A stretch of DNA of 64,000 bases from Onchocerca volvulus (lineage: Eukaryota > Nematoda > Chromadorea > Rhabditida > Onchocercidae): the NCBI GenBank assembly GCA_000499405.2, contig HG738137.1, positions 744,001 to 808,000 of the forward strand, given 5' to 3'. The notes under the pieces are model-generated. The model saw only the letters and a program-made list of their open reading frames with translations, had not been told where the DNA came from and searched no databases. This document shows, in pieces, positions 1-11,649 of this stretch. Within the stretch, counting starts at the first letter, position 1. Each line of letters begins with the position of its first letter. The translations under genes were made by a program, and so were the position numbers.

Positions 1-301
1 CCCTGAAATTTAATCACTTCTTAACATTATAACGTAAAATAAGAGAAAAACCATTGGTATAATTTTAAAAAAAAAATGTCAAAGGTCATAAAAATTATGA
101 TATTATTCTAATCTCTTTTGCACTTATATATCAATAAACAATTGAAACTGCCAAGTGTAATTCAATAAAAAAATTGCAAAAACAAAGTAACGAATTAATT
201 GTGATTAATTAATTTAATTATGTAATTATGTTAATAATGTAGAGTTATAAATTACTATTTTTATAGCTAGCTTAATAATATGTTAATCATCATATCTTCA
301 G

Positions 302-3300
302 GACATTGTGATCAAGCATTGGATTGTCATTTATGTGGTGTTTGCTCAGCAAAATTTTACAATGTTGAACGATTCATTGAACACAAGAAAAATTGTTCGA
401 TTTCAAACAAACAGGTTTGATATTAAATAGCTTTTGGTAATAAAAATTTTGAAATTGTTAATTTTTGATTTCTCATCAATCAATTTTCATCATTTCGATT
501 CGTTTCTGGTTTACATTTCAATAATTCTTACTTCCGTTAGTTTTTTTCTTTTTTTTTTTTCCAATATTTTAATATTTTGAAGAAAATTTGTATTTTTATT
601 CCAATATAAATAAATTTTCATTTTTGAGCTCAACTATATTGGGTATGAGTTTAATTTGGTAATTTGTGTACTTAATTTTGTATCAAATTTCATTTAATTC
701 AATTCAAATGCGGATTAAAATAATATTTACTTTTCTTTCTGATAATTTTAATAAAAATTACAGAGTTCGATAATAACACCAAATCCGGATTCGGAATCAG
801 TGCCGATCGATTTGTCGAAAAAACATGCTTCAGATGATCTCGATAGAAAAAGTATTCTAGAAGACAAATCAAATTTGTTGTTTGATCCTTTGCAAACAAT
901 ACAATCTCATCAACACGTACTATTTTTCATTTTTTAAACATTGAAATTCTGAATTGCTTTCTGAAATGTTAAAATGATTTCGAGATTATTACAAATGTTT
1001 AATTAATGGGTGATTTAAAATTGTTGGGTTAAACAGCTGTTACGATGATCTATCATTGAAAAACTAATATTTAAAAAATGCATTACGATAATTCTTCAAG
1101 TTTGACCTCTTTTTTTTTTTTGGCTTTAACAAAGCTTTGAGAATATGGAATTCGATGAACATATTTTACAATATTATCATTTGTGGATGGAATTTAAAAA
1201 TGTCCCATACAACTGTCAATCGTTTCATTATTCTTTGTTTTAGTTCCAATTTCGAGTTTAAAATTATTCATCTCTGTTTACCACCCACTGCGTAACGTTC
1301 CATTTCCGTCGCTAACAATGCCGCAAGAAATGGTTGCGGCATTTCCTTTTTGCCTTTTCGTAAAATTATTACCAATATATATATATAATTCTTCTATTGA
1401 AGTGCCTCCTTTCTTCTTTTTTTTCTAATTTAAATGAATGTAAAAAAGGCAGCTGTTGGTTGTTTGGAAAGATGAAAAACGAAGAAAATGCACTTTTTCA
1501 TTTTTAATACAAAGGGACTAAATGGATGACGATGATGATGATGATAATAATATAGATGATTCAAATATTTAATTTTACAAAATGAAATAATCAACGAAGT
1601 CATTTTGATATTTCTGTTGAATAATATCATATGAATAATTTGTAAACAATGCTATTTGTTTACAACAAAACAATTTATAATTCATAAATGAATTCAAGCA
1701 TTTATAATTATTAGACATTATTATTTATGCAAAAAAGGAAAAATATTCATTAAATTATTAAAAATCAATTAGCTAATTCAGAAGCAATAACTAAGATTTA
1801 GACTCTTCAGTAAGCTATTAATAGTAATTGTTTGACAAGCCAATAAAACAAACAATATTTTTAATTTTAACGAAAAATTAATAACTTAAACTACCAAAAT
1901 TTTACGTTGGAAAATATTAATGATTTGCAAAAAAATTTTCAAATTACTTAAAATTTTAAATTTCTACATTTGCAAATTGTTCTTTTCTACTTAGTGAAAA
2001 AATTTGCAGCAATTATTGGAACTTTATGCGCAATTGGCAGCAAGTCATAGTAGGCATACCGATTCGGAACAAAGTAGCGATGATGGCGGTAATACTTCCT
2101 CATATGTCCAATCACCGCCATCTAGTAACGGCATCGCGGAAAAAATTCACCCTTGCGTTGCGGAACGATGTCCACAGGTGATTCAGTAATTACTAAAATC
2201 TTTAATTAATTGCTAACTCTCTTCAGTGATTATCACTAGTTTTCATTTTAACTTAATCAGTTCGTATTTTTTGAAAATGAGTTTTTTTCAATAATCTTAA
2301 GTTTTATTACACTAATAAAAATAATTCCGCTAATCTATTTTCTTATCAATCCTTTTCTTTTTTAATAGTATTTCTGGAGTGCATAAGGAATTTTTTTATT
2401 TACAAAGATAAATGAAAATTATCAGTTAAAAATTTTGATGATTAAAATTTTAATGATCTTTGTTTCAGAACTATTCAAAACAAATAATATATACACTCTT
2501 CTCCTTTTTTTTTTTTTTTTTTTAAAAATTGCTTGAAAAAAAACTAGAATTTGATTATGGTACTATTAAAATCCTTCCGATAGCAAGAATTTTGAAATAG
2601 ATTAGTAATTGAAGAGATAAAATTTATAATCGAATCAATTAATCTTATTTTTATTATTGGTAATCGGTTAAGAATGAAATGAATTTTTAAAATGATATCC
2701 AAACATGATAGCTGTATCATTCTAATAAAAACCGGTAATTAATGATCTTAATTCGGATTAATTAATAGAAAGTTCTTTTGATATACGAATGAGAATCGGC
2801 AATGATGTACTATTATACTGTCAAAACTACGATGTTATTCATATTAAATAAATAAATCATCAGGGAAGTTTTAAACTTGCATTAAAAAAAAAAATAAATT
2901 TGAAAAAAAAAAAGAAAAAAAACCACTCACTTACTTATCTGAATGGATTTTATACTTGAATATTGTAATTTAAACTGAATTTTTACAACTGAATAATTTT
3001 TCATTAAATAAATTTTTAATCAATAATGTAAAACATTTATATCATTTTTCACATTTGAAAATTTTTATTCATTTATTTATTTTGAATGAATAATTTTGCG
3101 ACAAAGTTCCAAATTCATACATCACTAATAAATGACTATATTTTGAAATTTTTCGACAAAGTGTGCAAATTTCTCTTTTCTCTTCATTGCTGCTTCACAA
3201 TTTTACATATATTTAAAAAAGTTAATGCTTATTCGGGAAATAGAAATAGATTTGAGGAATGAAAATTATTTCATTTCATTTTGTTTATTAACCATTACAA

Positions 3301-4020
3301 CTTTTTAAAGTATATTACAAAATTAAATTCACTTTTTTTTTTTTTTTTTTTTGGCCGATTTGGCTGAAAAAAGGAACAAATTGTTCTTGAAACTTGGAGC
3401 AATGGGAATTAAACGGGAAGAGTAGAAGAAGACGAAGAATAATTAACTATTACTTGAGTAAAAAAAATAAATTTGTTCTTGTAGACGAGACAATTTTTCT
3501 TCGTTAATAACATTAATAGATTTGTTAATTAATACTTGACAACATTCACTTCATTAAGTTAAGCAATGTCTTGAATCTTTTATCATTCCATAATTTGATA
3601 TAAATGGATCTGTCTCTTTTTTTTGAATTAACGATTCATTTCATTTTTCTTCTTATTAATTTTGAAATTTTTTCTCGTTAAATGCACACCATTTTATTTG
3701 TAGAATTTTTTAATTTAATTTGTTTTCTTAACAGATTTGATTAAGAATTAATTTAAACTTAAAATAAAAATAGCATTTAAATGTTTCTTTTATTAATGAT
3801 GGAAGAAAACAAATGTTAGCAAGAAAATAAATTTATGCACAGTTAAAAGTGATCACTGTTCATAAATATATATATATATATATATATATTTAGCAAGTTT
3901 GCAAAATGACATTTAAAGACAAAAGTGAATTTTTTCGAAAAAAGGAGAAAAGTGCAAAATTTTTATCCATCAAATTGCTGTTTTTCTTATTTTTTTTTAG
4001 CCATTAATGATGCTTGATAG

Positions 4021-4053
<33 letters not shown>

Positions 4054-7000
4054 GTAATAAGTAATAAGAGCTTGAGAGATGATGAATATATGCGAATATA
4101 ATGATATGTTTATTAGGTAACTTCGATCGACTAAGAGTGCTAATTTTAATAATTATAGCGATTCGATTTATGATGCGAATAATTATCAACATCATCAACA
4201 TTGTTCCATTACTATGTTTCGATAGAAACGACTAATTTCTTAGTTACTGAATGAGCGAGTGATAAATATATAGTCATTGGTATTTGAATAATATAAGTTG
4301 TTGAGAAACAATGCAAATTTTTTAAATTAGAATTTCTAATCGAAGTATTAGCTTTCTTTTTCTTTTTTTTTTCGATAAATTCCTGGATTCATTTAAAATA
4401 ATGAGAAAAAGTGGCAAAATTCCACAAATTTTGTTTTAAAACCTTCGAAATATTCCGATTTATAGTGAAGCATTAATGTATATTATTTATTTAGCTTTTC
4501 TTAATTTCAATCTATTATTTTTATTTCTCTCAGTTATTATATTATCTTTAGTTAATACTGTAAATAAATAAATATATTAAATAAATATATATTTATTTAT
4601 TTAGCATTTTTCATCCCGTGGTGCTCTGTTGTGGCATATCCTTCGGCGACATCCCGGTGAAAAACTATTGCAGTGCAAACAATGTGAGGAACGCTTTGCT
4701 GATCCTGAACAGGTAAATATTATTAGGTTAATTACCTGACATTATTATCACTAACATTATCATCTATTATTATTTTACTTTTTTCAATATTTTAAAAATA
4801 TTTCCCATACCTAAATTGGAAAAATTGTTTATATATGTAAATGTGTGTTTGTGTATATATCGTCCATTTGGAGCAAAAGGTCGTTACTACAATCTTATTC
4901 ATTGTTGTTATTACGTTTATAATTATAGCCATCGGCGCTATTATTATTATTATTATTACTATTATTATTATTGCCGTTAATGCTGCTATTATTATTATTA
5001 TTATTATTATCATTGCTATTATTATTATTATTATCTTTTGTTATTATTATTATTATTATTTTTATTTTTATTTTTATTATTATTATTACTGTTATTAATA
5101 TTATCATTATTTCGTTTTTTTACCATCGTGACTATTACTATACTTGCACATAAATTATTATGATTATTAGTTTTCTATTATATATGTATGTGTTTTGTAT
5201 GCACATGTATATATTAAAATTCAATATCATATTCTGTCGATTCTTACTGAAAATTACTTTTATCTCAAAAATGAAGACAAAATGCAAACTTCAGAATAAG
5301 ATTATTGAAATTTCTTGGAATTATATAGTAAAGTTTTGGACTAGCTTTTAAGATCTAATATCGTAACATTTTTAAATTTCATTTTGGGGATGTATTTTCT
5401 TTCCTTGCGAATAACTCGGCAAATCAGCATTATTCTGAGAACTAAACTTTTCTATCTTGTTCTATTTTTCCTTGGTTTCAACTTATCATCTTGTTGCAAA
5501 GATAAGTTACATAAATTTAATGGATTTCCTTGAAGAATGAAGTTAGCTAAATGATTGGAACATATGTGATGTCCATTGATTTCGACGAGACAAATTAATT
5601 GCTCAATGAATTATGATCATATCTATAATATTCTTTAAAATAACAAAGTTCTTTTTTCGATTAACTATTTAAATATTATCATCCGTTCTGTAATATTTTT
5701 CGGGTATTCTCAATTTCCTCTTCACTTTGGTCAGCCATGTTGTCAGTCACTATTACTTTTAACTTTTCCGGTTTATTCATGAAATTTACAAAAACTTGAT
5801 CATTAAATTCTTGACTTCAAAACTGTTGCAGACTTCATTTTCTCATCATTTAATTGACACTAATGTAGATTTTGCATTTATTCTTCATCCATACTGCTTT
5901 CATCTATATCTCTTCCATAGGTTTTTATAGATTTCAAGTTTTGGCAATTTTTGTGACAATTTATATGCTTTATTTGCTTAAAACTGTCGGTAGAAGAAAA
6001 AAACCAAATTTTTCTTTTTGTATTAAATTTAAAAATGAATTTTGAATCCTTTTTTTCTGCTAGCAGAAACTGTTCATTATAAATTGATAAAGACATATTG
6101 AATGTATCATTGTTTCCCTTTAGTTGACCTATTTCAAATTGTACTGAATGTTTTTTTTTTTTCGATTTTTTTTCTTAGAAAACATTCATTTATATATATT
6201 ATCGTTTCAAACCTCATCTTCTCCTCCTTTTTCTTCTTCACCGTCCAATATTCATCTCCAATTATCCTTCTTCTGTTTGATCTTCGCAAAAAATGACACT
6301 TCGTGAAAATTAAATAATAATGAAAATAAATTAACATTTTATTAATCTTCGAATGAATTTTAAATATTGGCTACTATCATTCTAATTTAAACGAAACATT
6401 TTTATGAAAAATTTATTTGAAGCAAATTTTACAATAATTCGAGCTATTAGCAGTGAAATTCAAGTATCGAGATAAGATTACGAGTAATCAGAGATGATAC
6501 AGGATGATGACTTTTTTCGCTTTTTTTCCGCTTTCCTTGAAATATGTCATCTTTCATCCACATTTGATATCAAAAAAGGACTTGAAAAATACTGATAAAT
6601 ATTTTGCAGATACACGAGCATCGTTGTGATTTGCTGCAACGTAGCGCTTCTACCGGTGCGTTGGAACGTGGCACATCACCGGACGCAGATCGCAGTTCAG
6701 TACCAGCTCGGGTGCAAACTTCCTTTACATTGGTAGCAAAAAGTCCGGATACTATTACAGGTGGTCTTAACTATGGTGGCACTTTAAATGCAACTACTTT
6801 GATGTCACTTCCGCCACCTCCAGCTCCTGCACCTCTTTCACGAATGTTATTTTCGCAATTTTTTGGCGCACCAACCGCAACTGCAGCGGTTGCTGCAACA
6901 TCTGCCGTTACTGCGCCATCAACATCTAGTGCAGTAAAAGATGCTGTACTGGATCTTTCCAATCCGGTATCAAACAAGCAACAACCGCAGCAACAGCAAT

Positions 7001-10000
7001 TCCTACCAATCCCCACTATTCCACAACAGTGTAAGTTCGGAACAATTTAAATTTGAATTTTTGATGAAATTTTTAATGAAATTGATACAATCTATAATAT
7101 TTTAAATATGATAAATGAATATATCTAAATTGATTCCTTCGGTGGACCGTAACATTTGGTTTTGGGTTTCATTCTTTGTTACTTGTCATTACTTCTCTTA
7201 GAAGTATTAATTTAATAATGATTATCAGTTTTGCAGTTATCAGGCCACCTTTCAATTTTGGTCAATTTGCGGCGGCTGCAGCAGCGACAATGCGTCCCGG
7301 TCCGCATCCGGATTTATTCCTGAACGGTCCTTCATCGACACCACTACTAAACAATGACGATGATTGGGAAGCATTGATGGAAGTGAGTACAACGGATGAA
7401 TCGGAAAAGATACGGGCATTAGTCGGTGATAAAGCTTTACCAACGACCGATCCTAATCAGTGCTTGCTTTGTAGACGGGTACTTTCATGCAAAAGTGCCC
7501 TGCAAATGCATTACAGGACACATACCGGTTCGTCAAACATTTTAATTCAAAATTCAAAACTGCTAAATAATTTAATTCATAATTCGAAAAAATTTCAAGT
7601 TGAAATTGAATCATTAATTAAAATCGAAATTTCTAATTGATTTAAATAATACAAGTCAACTGCATGGTTTAATTAATAATTAGCTTTATTACTTGCAAGA
7701 AACATTTGAAAATTTTAGTCAGTCTTATATTATTCATCCAACCTAATACATCGTTTAGTTCAAAAGTTGATTTTAGTTTAATAATAAATTTAACATTTCA
7801 TATTAAAATATATATATTTTGACCTTTCTCAATATTTGAATTTTTTTCTTTTTTTTCTCCAGGTGAACGACCTTTTAAATGTAAAATATGCCAACGAGCA
7901 TTTACAACAAAGGGTAACCTGAAAACTCATATGGGTGTCCATCGAGCCAAGCATTCTTTTCGTGGCCTCGCTGGTACCACAACAAATGTCCACCATCAGT
8001 GTCCCATCTGTCAGAAACGATTCTTCACCGCTCATCTGCTTCAGCAACATGTCGCCCAACATACGGCGAACCAATCAAACAGGTCAAATGTCATATCATA
8101 GATTATCATAAACTTATCATAGATTGTCATATTTATATTAGTACATTAAAATAATATCCATCCAAGAAAACTTCTACTTCACATCGAAGTCTAACTTTTT
8201 TGATTGGATTCTTCATTTTTATAACCTTTTTTGTCTTTTTTTTTTTCAAAATTAGTTAAAATAAGATACAATTTTAAGAAGGATAACATATATAATACTC
8301 TCTCTGTGTAGAAATATTGTACAAAAAAAAAATATTTTTTCACTTCAATTAATGTTTGATTAGAAATATTTTTAATTTGCTTACCAAATGTTTCGAATCA
8401 AAATTTGTAAAAAAAATCTCAATCTATTTGACCTTAAGAATCGGTGTGATATTTTTAATTTCTAATCAAGCATTTAATAGAGAGGTAATATAAAAATTAA
8501 AAATAAAAAGTAAAGAAAAAGAAAGAAGATAGGAAAAGGAAAATAAAAATCAATTTTTTTTTCCTTTTTTTTTCTAGTTAAAGGGAATTAACAGCTAAAA
8601 GTTATCAGGAAATAAGTTCCTTCTTTATGGCATTATCAAGAAACTGATACAATATCTAAAATTTTTACTGAATAATACAATTTCAGGAATGGTATTTTAC
8701 CACCGTTCGAAGTTCCAGTAGTTTCTGTGCAGGGATTTGATCGACGTCCTGAACAACATCATCATTCATCTTCATCAATACCAACATCAAATGGGTAATT
8801 TCTAGTTATTCCTTTCAATTTGTCCAGGAAATTTTTCCGGAATTAGAATATCATTTATTTCGGAAACAGTAACACTTCCAATTTTGAAAAAAGCGAAAAA
8901 TGAAGATCTAAAATTTTTGTGTTCAAAATTATAGCTCAAAAATGATAAATGACAATATTTAAGAAATAATGGTACCATAGGTATCACAATGCTTAATTTC
9001 GATTGATTCTTTCTTCTTCAGTGCTTCTTCCATGCTTCAAGTAAATGCTGGAAATTTGATATTACCTATGAAAAATGAACTTGTGTCAACACCATTCATG
9101 CCACCGTTTCCGTTCTTTCCGCTTGGTTTACCGCGTGGTCTTTCAAGTCCGATCGCCGCTTCCAGCGCCCCTCAAACATCACTTGGATCAATTCCATTCA
9201 CAATTAACCAACAAATTAATTCAAAGCAAGAAGGTAAAATTTTTTTTCTAAGAAATTATACTAAAAGAGTTTTGAGATTAAACCCATTTACTGATTTCAT
9301 AGTACGAAATTAAGTTATTTTGGAAATTTCATATTACTGAAAATATTTGTAATCCAGAGCATCATCAATTGCAACAATCGATAAAATCTGAATTATTACA
9401 ACAATCATCATCAATAACCACACGTCCCGAATCGTTACCGACTGCTCCGTTACGTCTGGAAACGTCACCGACGATATTTAGTCCATCCGGAAAATCAAAC
9501 CATGCTGCAAAAGATGATGATGAAGTGGCTTCAACAAGTAGCTCACATAACGGTTTATCCCTACCGTTGGTATCAACAGCATTATCAGAAAATGCAAATG
9601 ATTCGGTGGCAAATTGCACCGCTTGCTACCAATTCTTTCCGAATCAGATTACACTGGAATTACATATGAGGTAAGTTAGAAGAGTTTTGTAAAAAGAAAA
9701 GTTCTTCTAAAATAACTAAAATAATTTATAGTTTACGTTATTATCCGTTGTTGAGTTCCTCTACGAACATTGAATTCTTTATATTTTTAAAAAGTTTGAA
9801 GTCAAAATCTAAAAAAAAAATGCAAATTTATTTCCAGCAAAAATAAATTTTTTCTTTTTATTGTAAAAATTTACCTCTCTTTGTTGAAATTTTTCCCCCA
9901 AGAACTGTTCGGAGGTTTCAATGAAATTCTGAATGTTAATCAATCATAGATGATGCAGTTGAATTTTACTGATAATTTTCTCGAATAAGCAAGAATGGCT

Positions 10001-11649
10001 GAGAATTTTATGCAAAGATAAAAAATCTTATATGCACAAATACAAGCTGGCAAAAATACTATAAAAGTTGCTTCTACAGAAATCAGAACAATTATTAAAA
10101 TAAATATGAAAAGAACTATTAAAGAATGGAGAAAAAAGAAGTCGTCATTTTAGAAATCATGGAGATAGTTCATTAAAATGCTTCATTTGTGGTACTACAT
10201 ATACAACAAAGGGTAATCTGAAACGACATATGTCATCAAAACATCAAATCCATTATCCTTATTCGTCGGATGGTAAATCTAATGATAGTGATGATGATAA
10301 TGATGATGAAGATGATAATAATGATGAGGAAGAGGATGAAGAGGATCGTGCTTCATTTAATCATGTTGAAAATGAACAGTACGTTATCAGTCTTTATTTA
10401 TAACTAAACAAAATTTTACTGTATTAATTTGATCCTAGTTGAGATATGTTTAAATTTTTCGAATTTAACGTCGAAAAACTGAAGAAAATTGAATTTCCAC
10501 TCATTCTTTAATAGATTTCTTAAATATTTATGGAAATTTCTTCAGAATGGATACCGGTGAAAGTCAACATGGTATATCGGAATCTACCGATGATGGCAAT
10601 TCACCAGAACATCAACATCATCAACAGCAGCAGCAGCAGCAGCAAGAAGAAGAACAACAACAACAACAGCAAGAAGAACAACTACAATCAAATGCTGGAA
10701 ATTCAGATGGGAAGTTATCACCGTTATCATCTTTATCAGTTACAATTCCGCCACCTCTTAGTACTACACCGAATCCCTTAGATGCCATGCAGAAAATGTG
10801 GGCCGAAACCGAGCCACCGCCTCCACGCCAAGCGCCAATTTTATCGAAACACCAGTGTGGCGTATGTTTCAAACATTTCAGTAGCAGCTCCGCGTTGCAA
10901 ATTCATATGCGAACACATACCGGTCCGTTACTATTTTAAAATTTCATAAATAAAAATTAAAAAATTTCGCATCGTTTTAGGACTGATAATTATTCCGATT
11001 TTTCAATTTTTTGCTTGAATAAAATTTTTAAGTATTTTAAACAAATATTTAATAGCATATTATCAAATGCAGGTTATTTCGTCTGAATTTAATTCCAGGT
11101 GATAAACCTTTCAAATGTGATGTGTGCAATAGGGCGTTCACGACACGCGGTAATTTAAAGGTACACATGGGTACTCATATGTGGCAACAGAGTCCATCCA
11201 GGCGAGGTCGTCGAATTTTTGAATTTGGTGCCGATAATATCTTGCGATCAGAATTTTTACCAGCATTCGGTTTAGGTACCGAGGGAGCACTTCGTGTCGG
11301 ACCATTCGATCCAAAAATTAATCCAGTCCATCCTGGTAGATTTGGATTAGACTTACCGCCATCGCAATCTCTTGCTGTACCTCCTGCACCGCCAGCACCA
11401 CCATCACCGTTTTCAGTTTTGCCCTTTCCATTACCGTTGTTACCACAAGTAACTAATGCCGGTGGTTGTTTGTCAAATCAAATGGATACCGTAATGTGGA
11501 TGTGGAAAACGGTTTGTTCGGTGTGCCAAAAGATTTGTGCTTCTCCGCAAGAACTTGAAAAACACTTGAAACAACATTTAAATGGTACCATATGTACCGA
11601 TAATACTAATACGGCGAGAATTACTCCATTGCTACAGAAAACCGAGTGA
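302..11649 (+). CDS. sem-4: Spalt/SALL-family multi-zinc-finger transcription factor (5' end outside window)
   Basis: Exons: 302-414, 764-916, 2010-2177, 4605-4712, 6610-7030, 7237-7527, 7863-8082, 8687-8794, 9022-9233, 9358-9670, 10154-10378, 10546-10922, 11099-11649. All joins keep frame and give 1085 visible residues; the N-terminus and its start codon lie upstream. In order I see a C2HC finger (visible residues about 8-31, CGVC...HKKNC), a finger whose halves come from two exons (about 138-160), a C2HC finger (about 168-185), and then C2H2 fingers near 396, 424, 461, 681, 709, 878, 908 and 1031. Linkers HTGERPFKC and HTGDKPFKC, and [14 protein letters not shown] inside fingers, are typical of Spalt paired fingers. 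Between fingers are proline/alanine-rich, poly-Q and acidic (D/E/N) tracts. Family members are nuclear DNA-binding repressors of neuronal and mesodermal fate; SEM-4 is the C. elegans member. The motifs PIDLSKK and VLDLS resemble CtBP docking sites. Family assignment is firm; strict orthology to sem-4 is inferred. Confidence 0.93.
3866..3889. repeat. (AT)n microsatellite
   Basis: An uninterrupted AT dinucleotide run of about 12 units in the SALL intron between the exons ending at 2177 and starting at 4605. Confidence 0.9.
4021..4067. repeat. (ATA)n microsatellite
   Basis: About eleven ATA/ATAATA units, with two GTA interruptions near the end, in the same SALL intron as the AT run. Confidence 0.9.
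4938..5099. repeat. Imperfect (ATT)n low-complexity tract
   Basis: ATT/TTA triplets interrupted by GCT, GCC and TTTT units in a SALL intron. All six frames stay open for long stretches here only because the repeat contains no stop codon; isoleucine-, leucine- or asparagine-rich frames in it are artefacts. Confidence 0.9.
10621..10686 (+). repeat. CAG/CAA/GAA glutamine-glutamate codon repeat in the SALL gene
   Basis: Six CAG codons are followed by runs of CAA and GAA/GAG codons, encoding a Q/E-rich stretch just before a proline-rich linker and a zinc finger. The reading frame is intact. Pure CAG is limited to the first part, so it may vary in length between individuals. The minus strand of this stretch gives only a cysteine-rich shadow frame. 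Confidence 0.9.

Noticed and set aside
4792..5153. Long overlapping open frames on both strands
   Set aside because: They are translations of an imperfect ATT repeat (poly-Ile, Leu, Tyr or Asn) inside a SALL intron; no splice partner or domain.
10154..10378. Acidic Asp/Glu/Asn tract read as an independent small gene
   Set aside because: It is an in-frame SALL exon: it completes the HMR|NH finger end and joins the next exon in phase 2.
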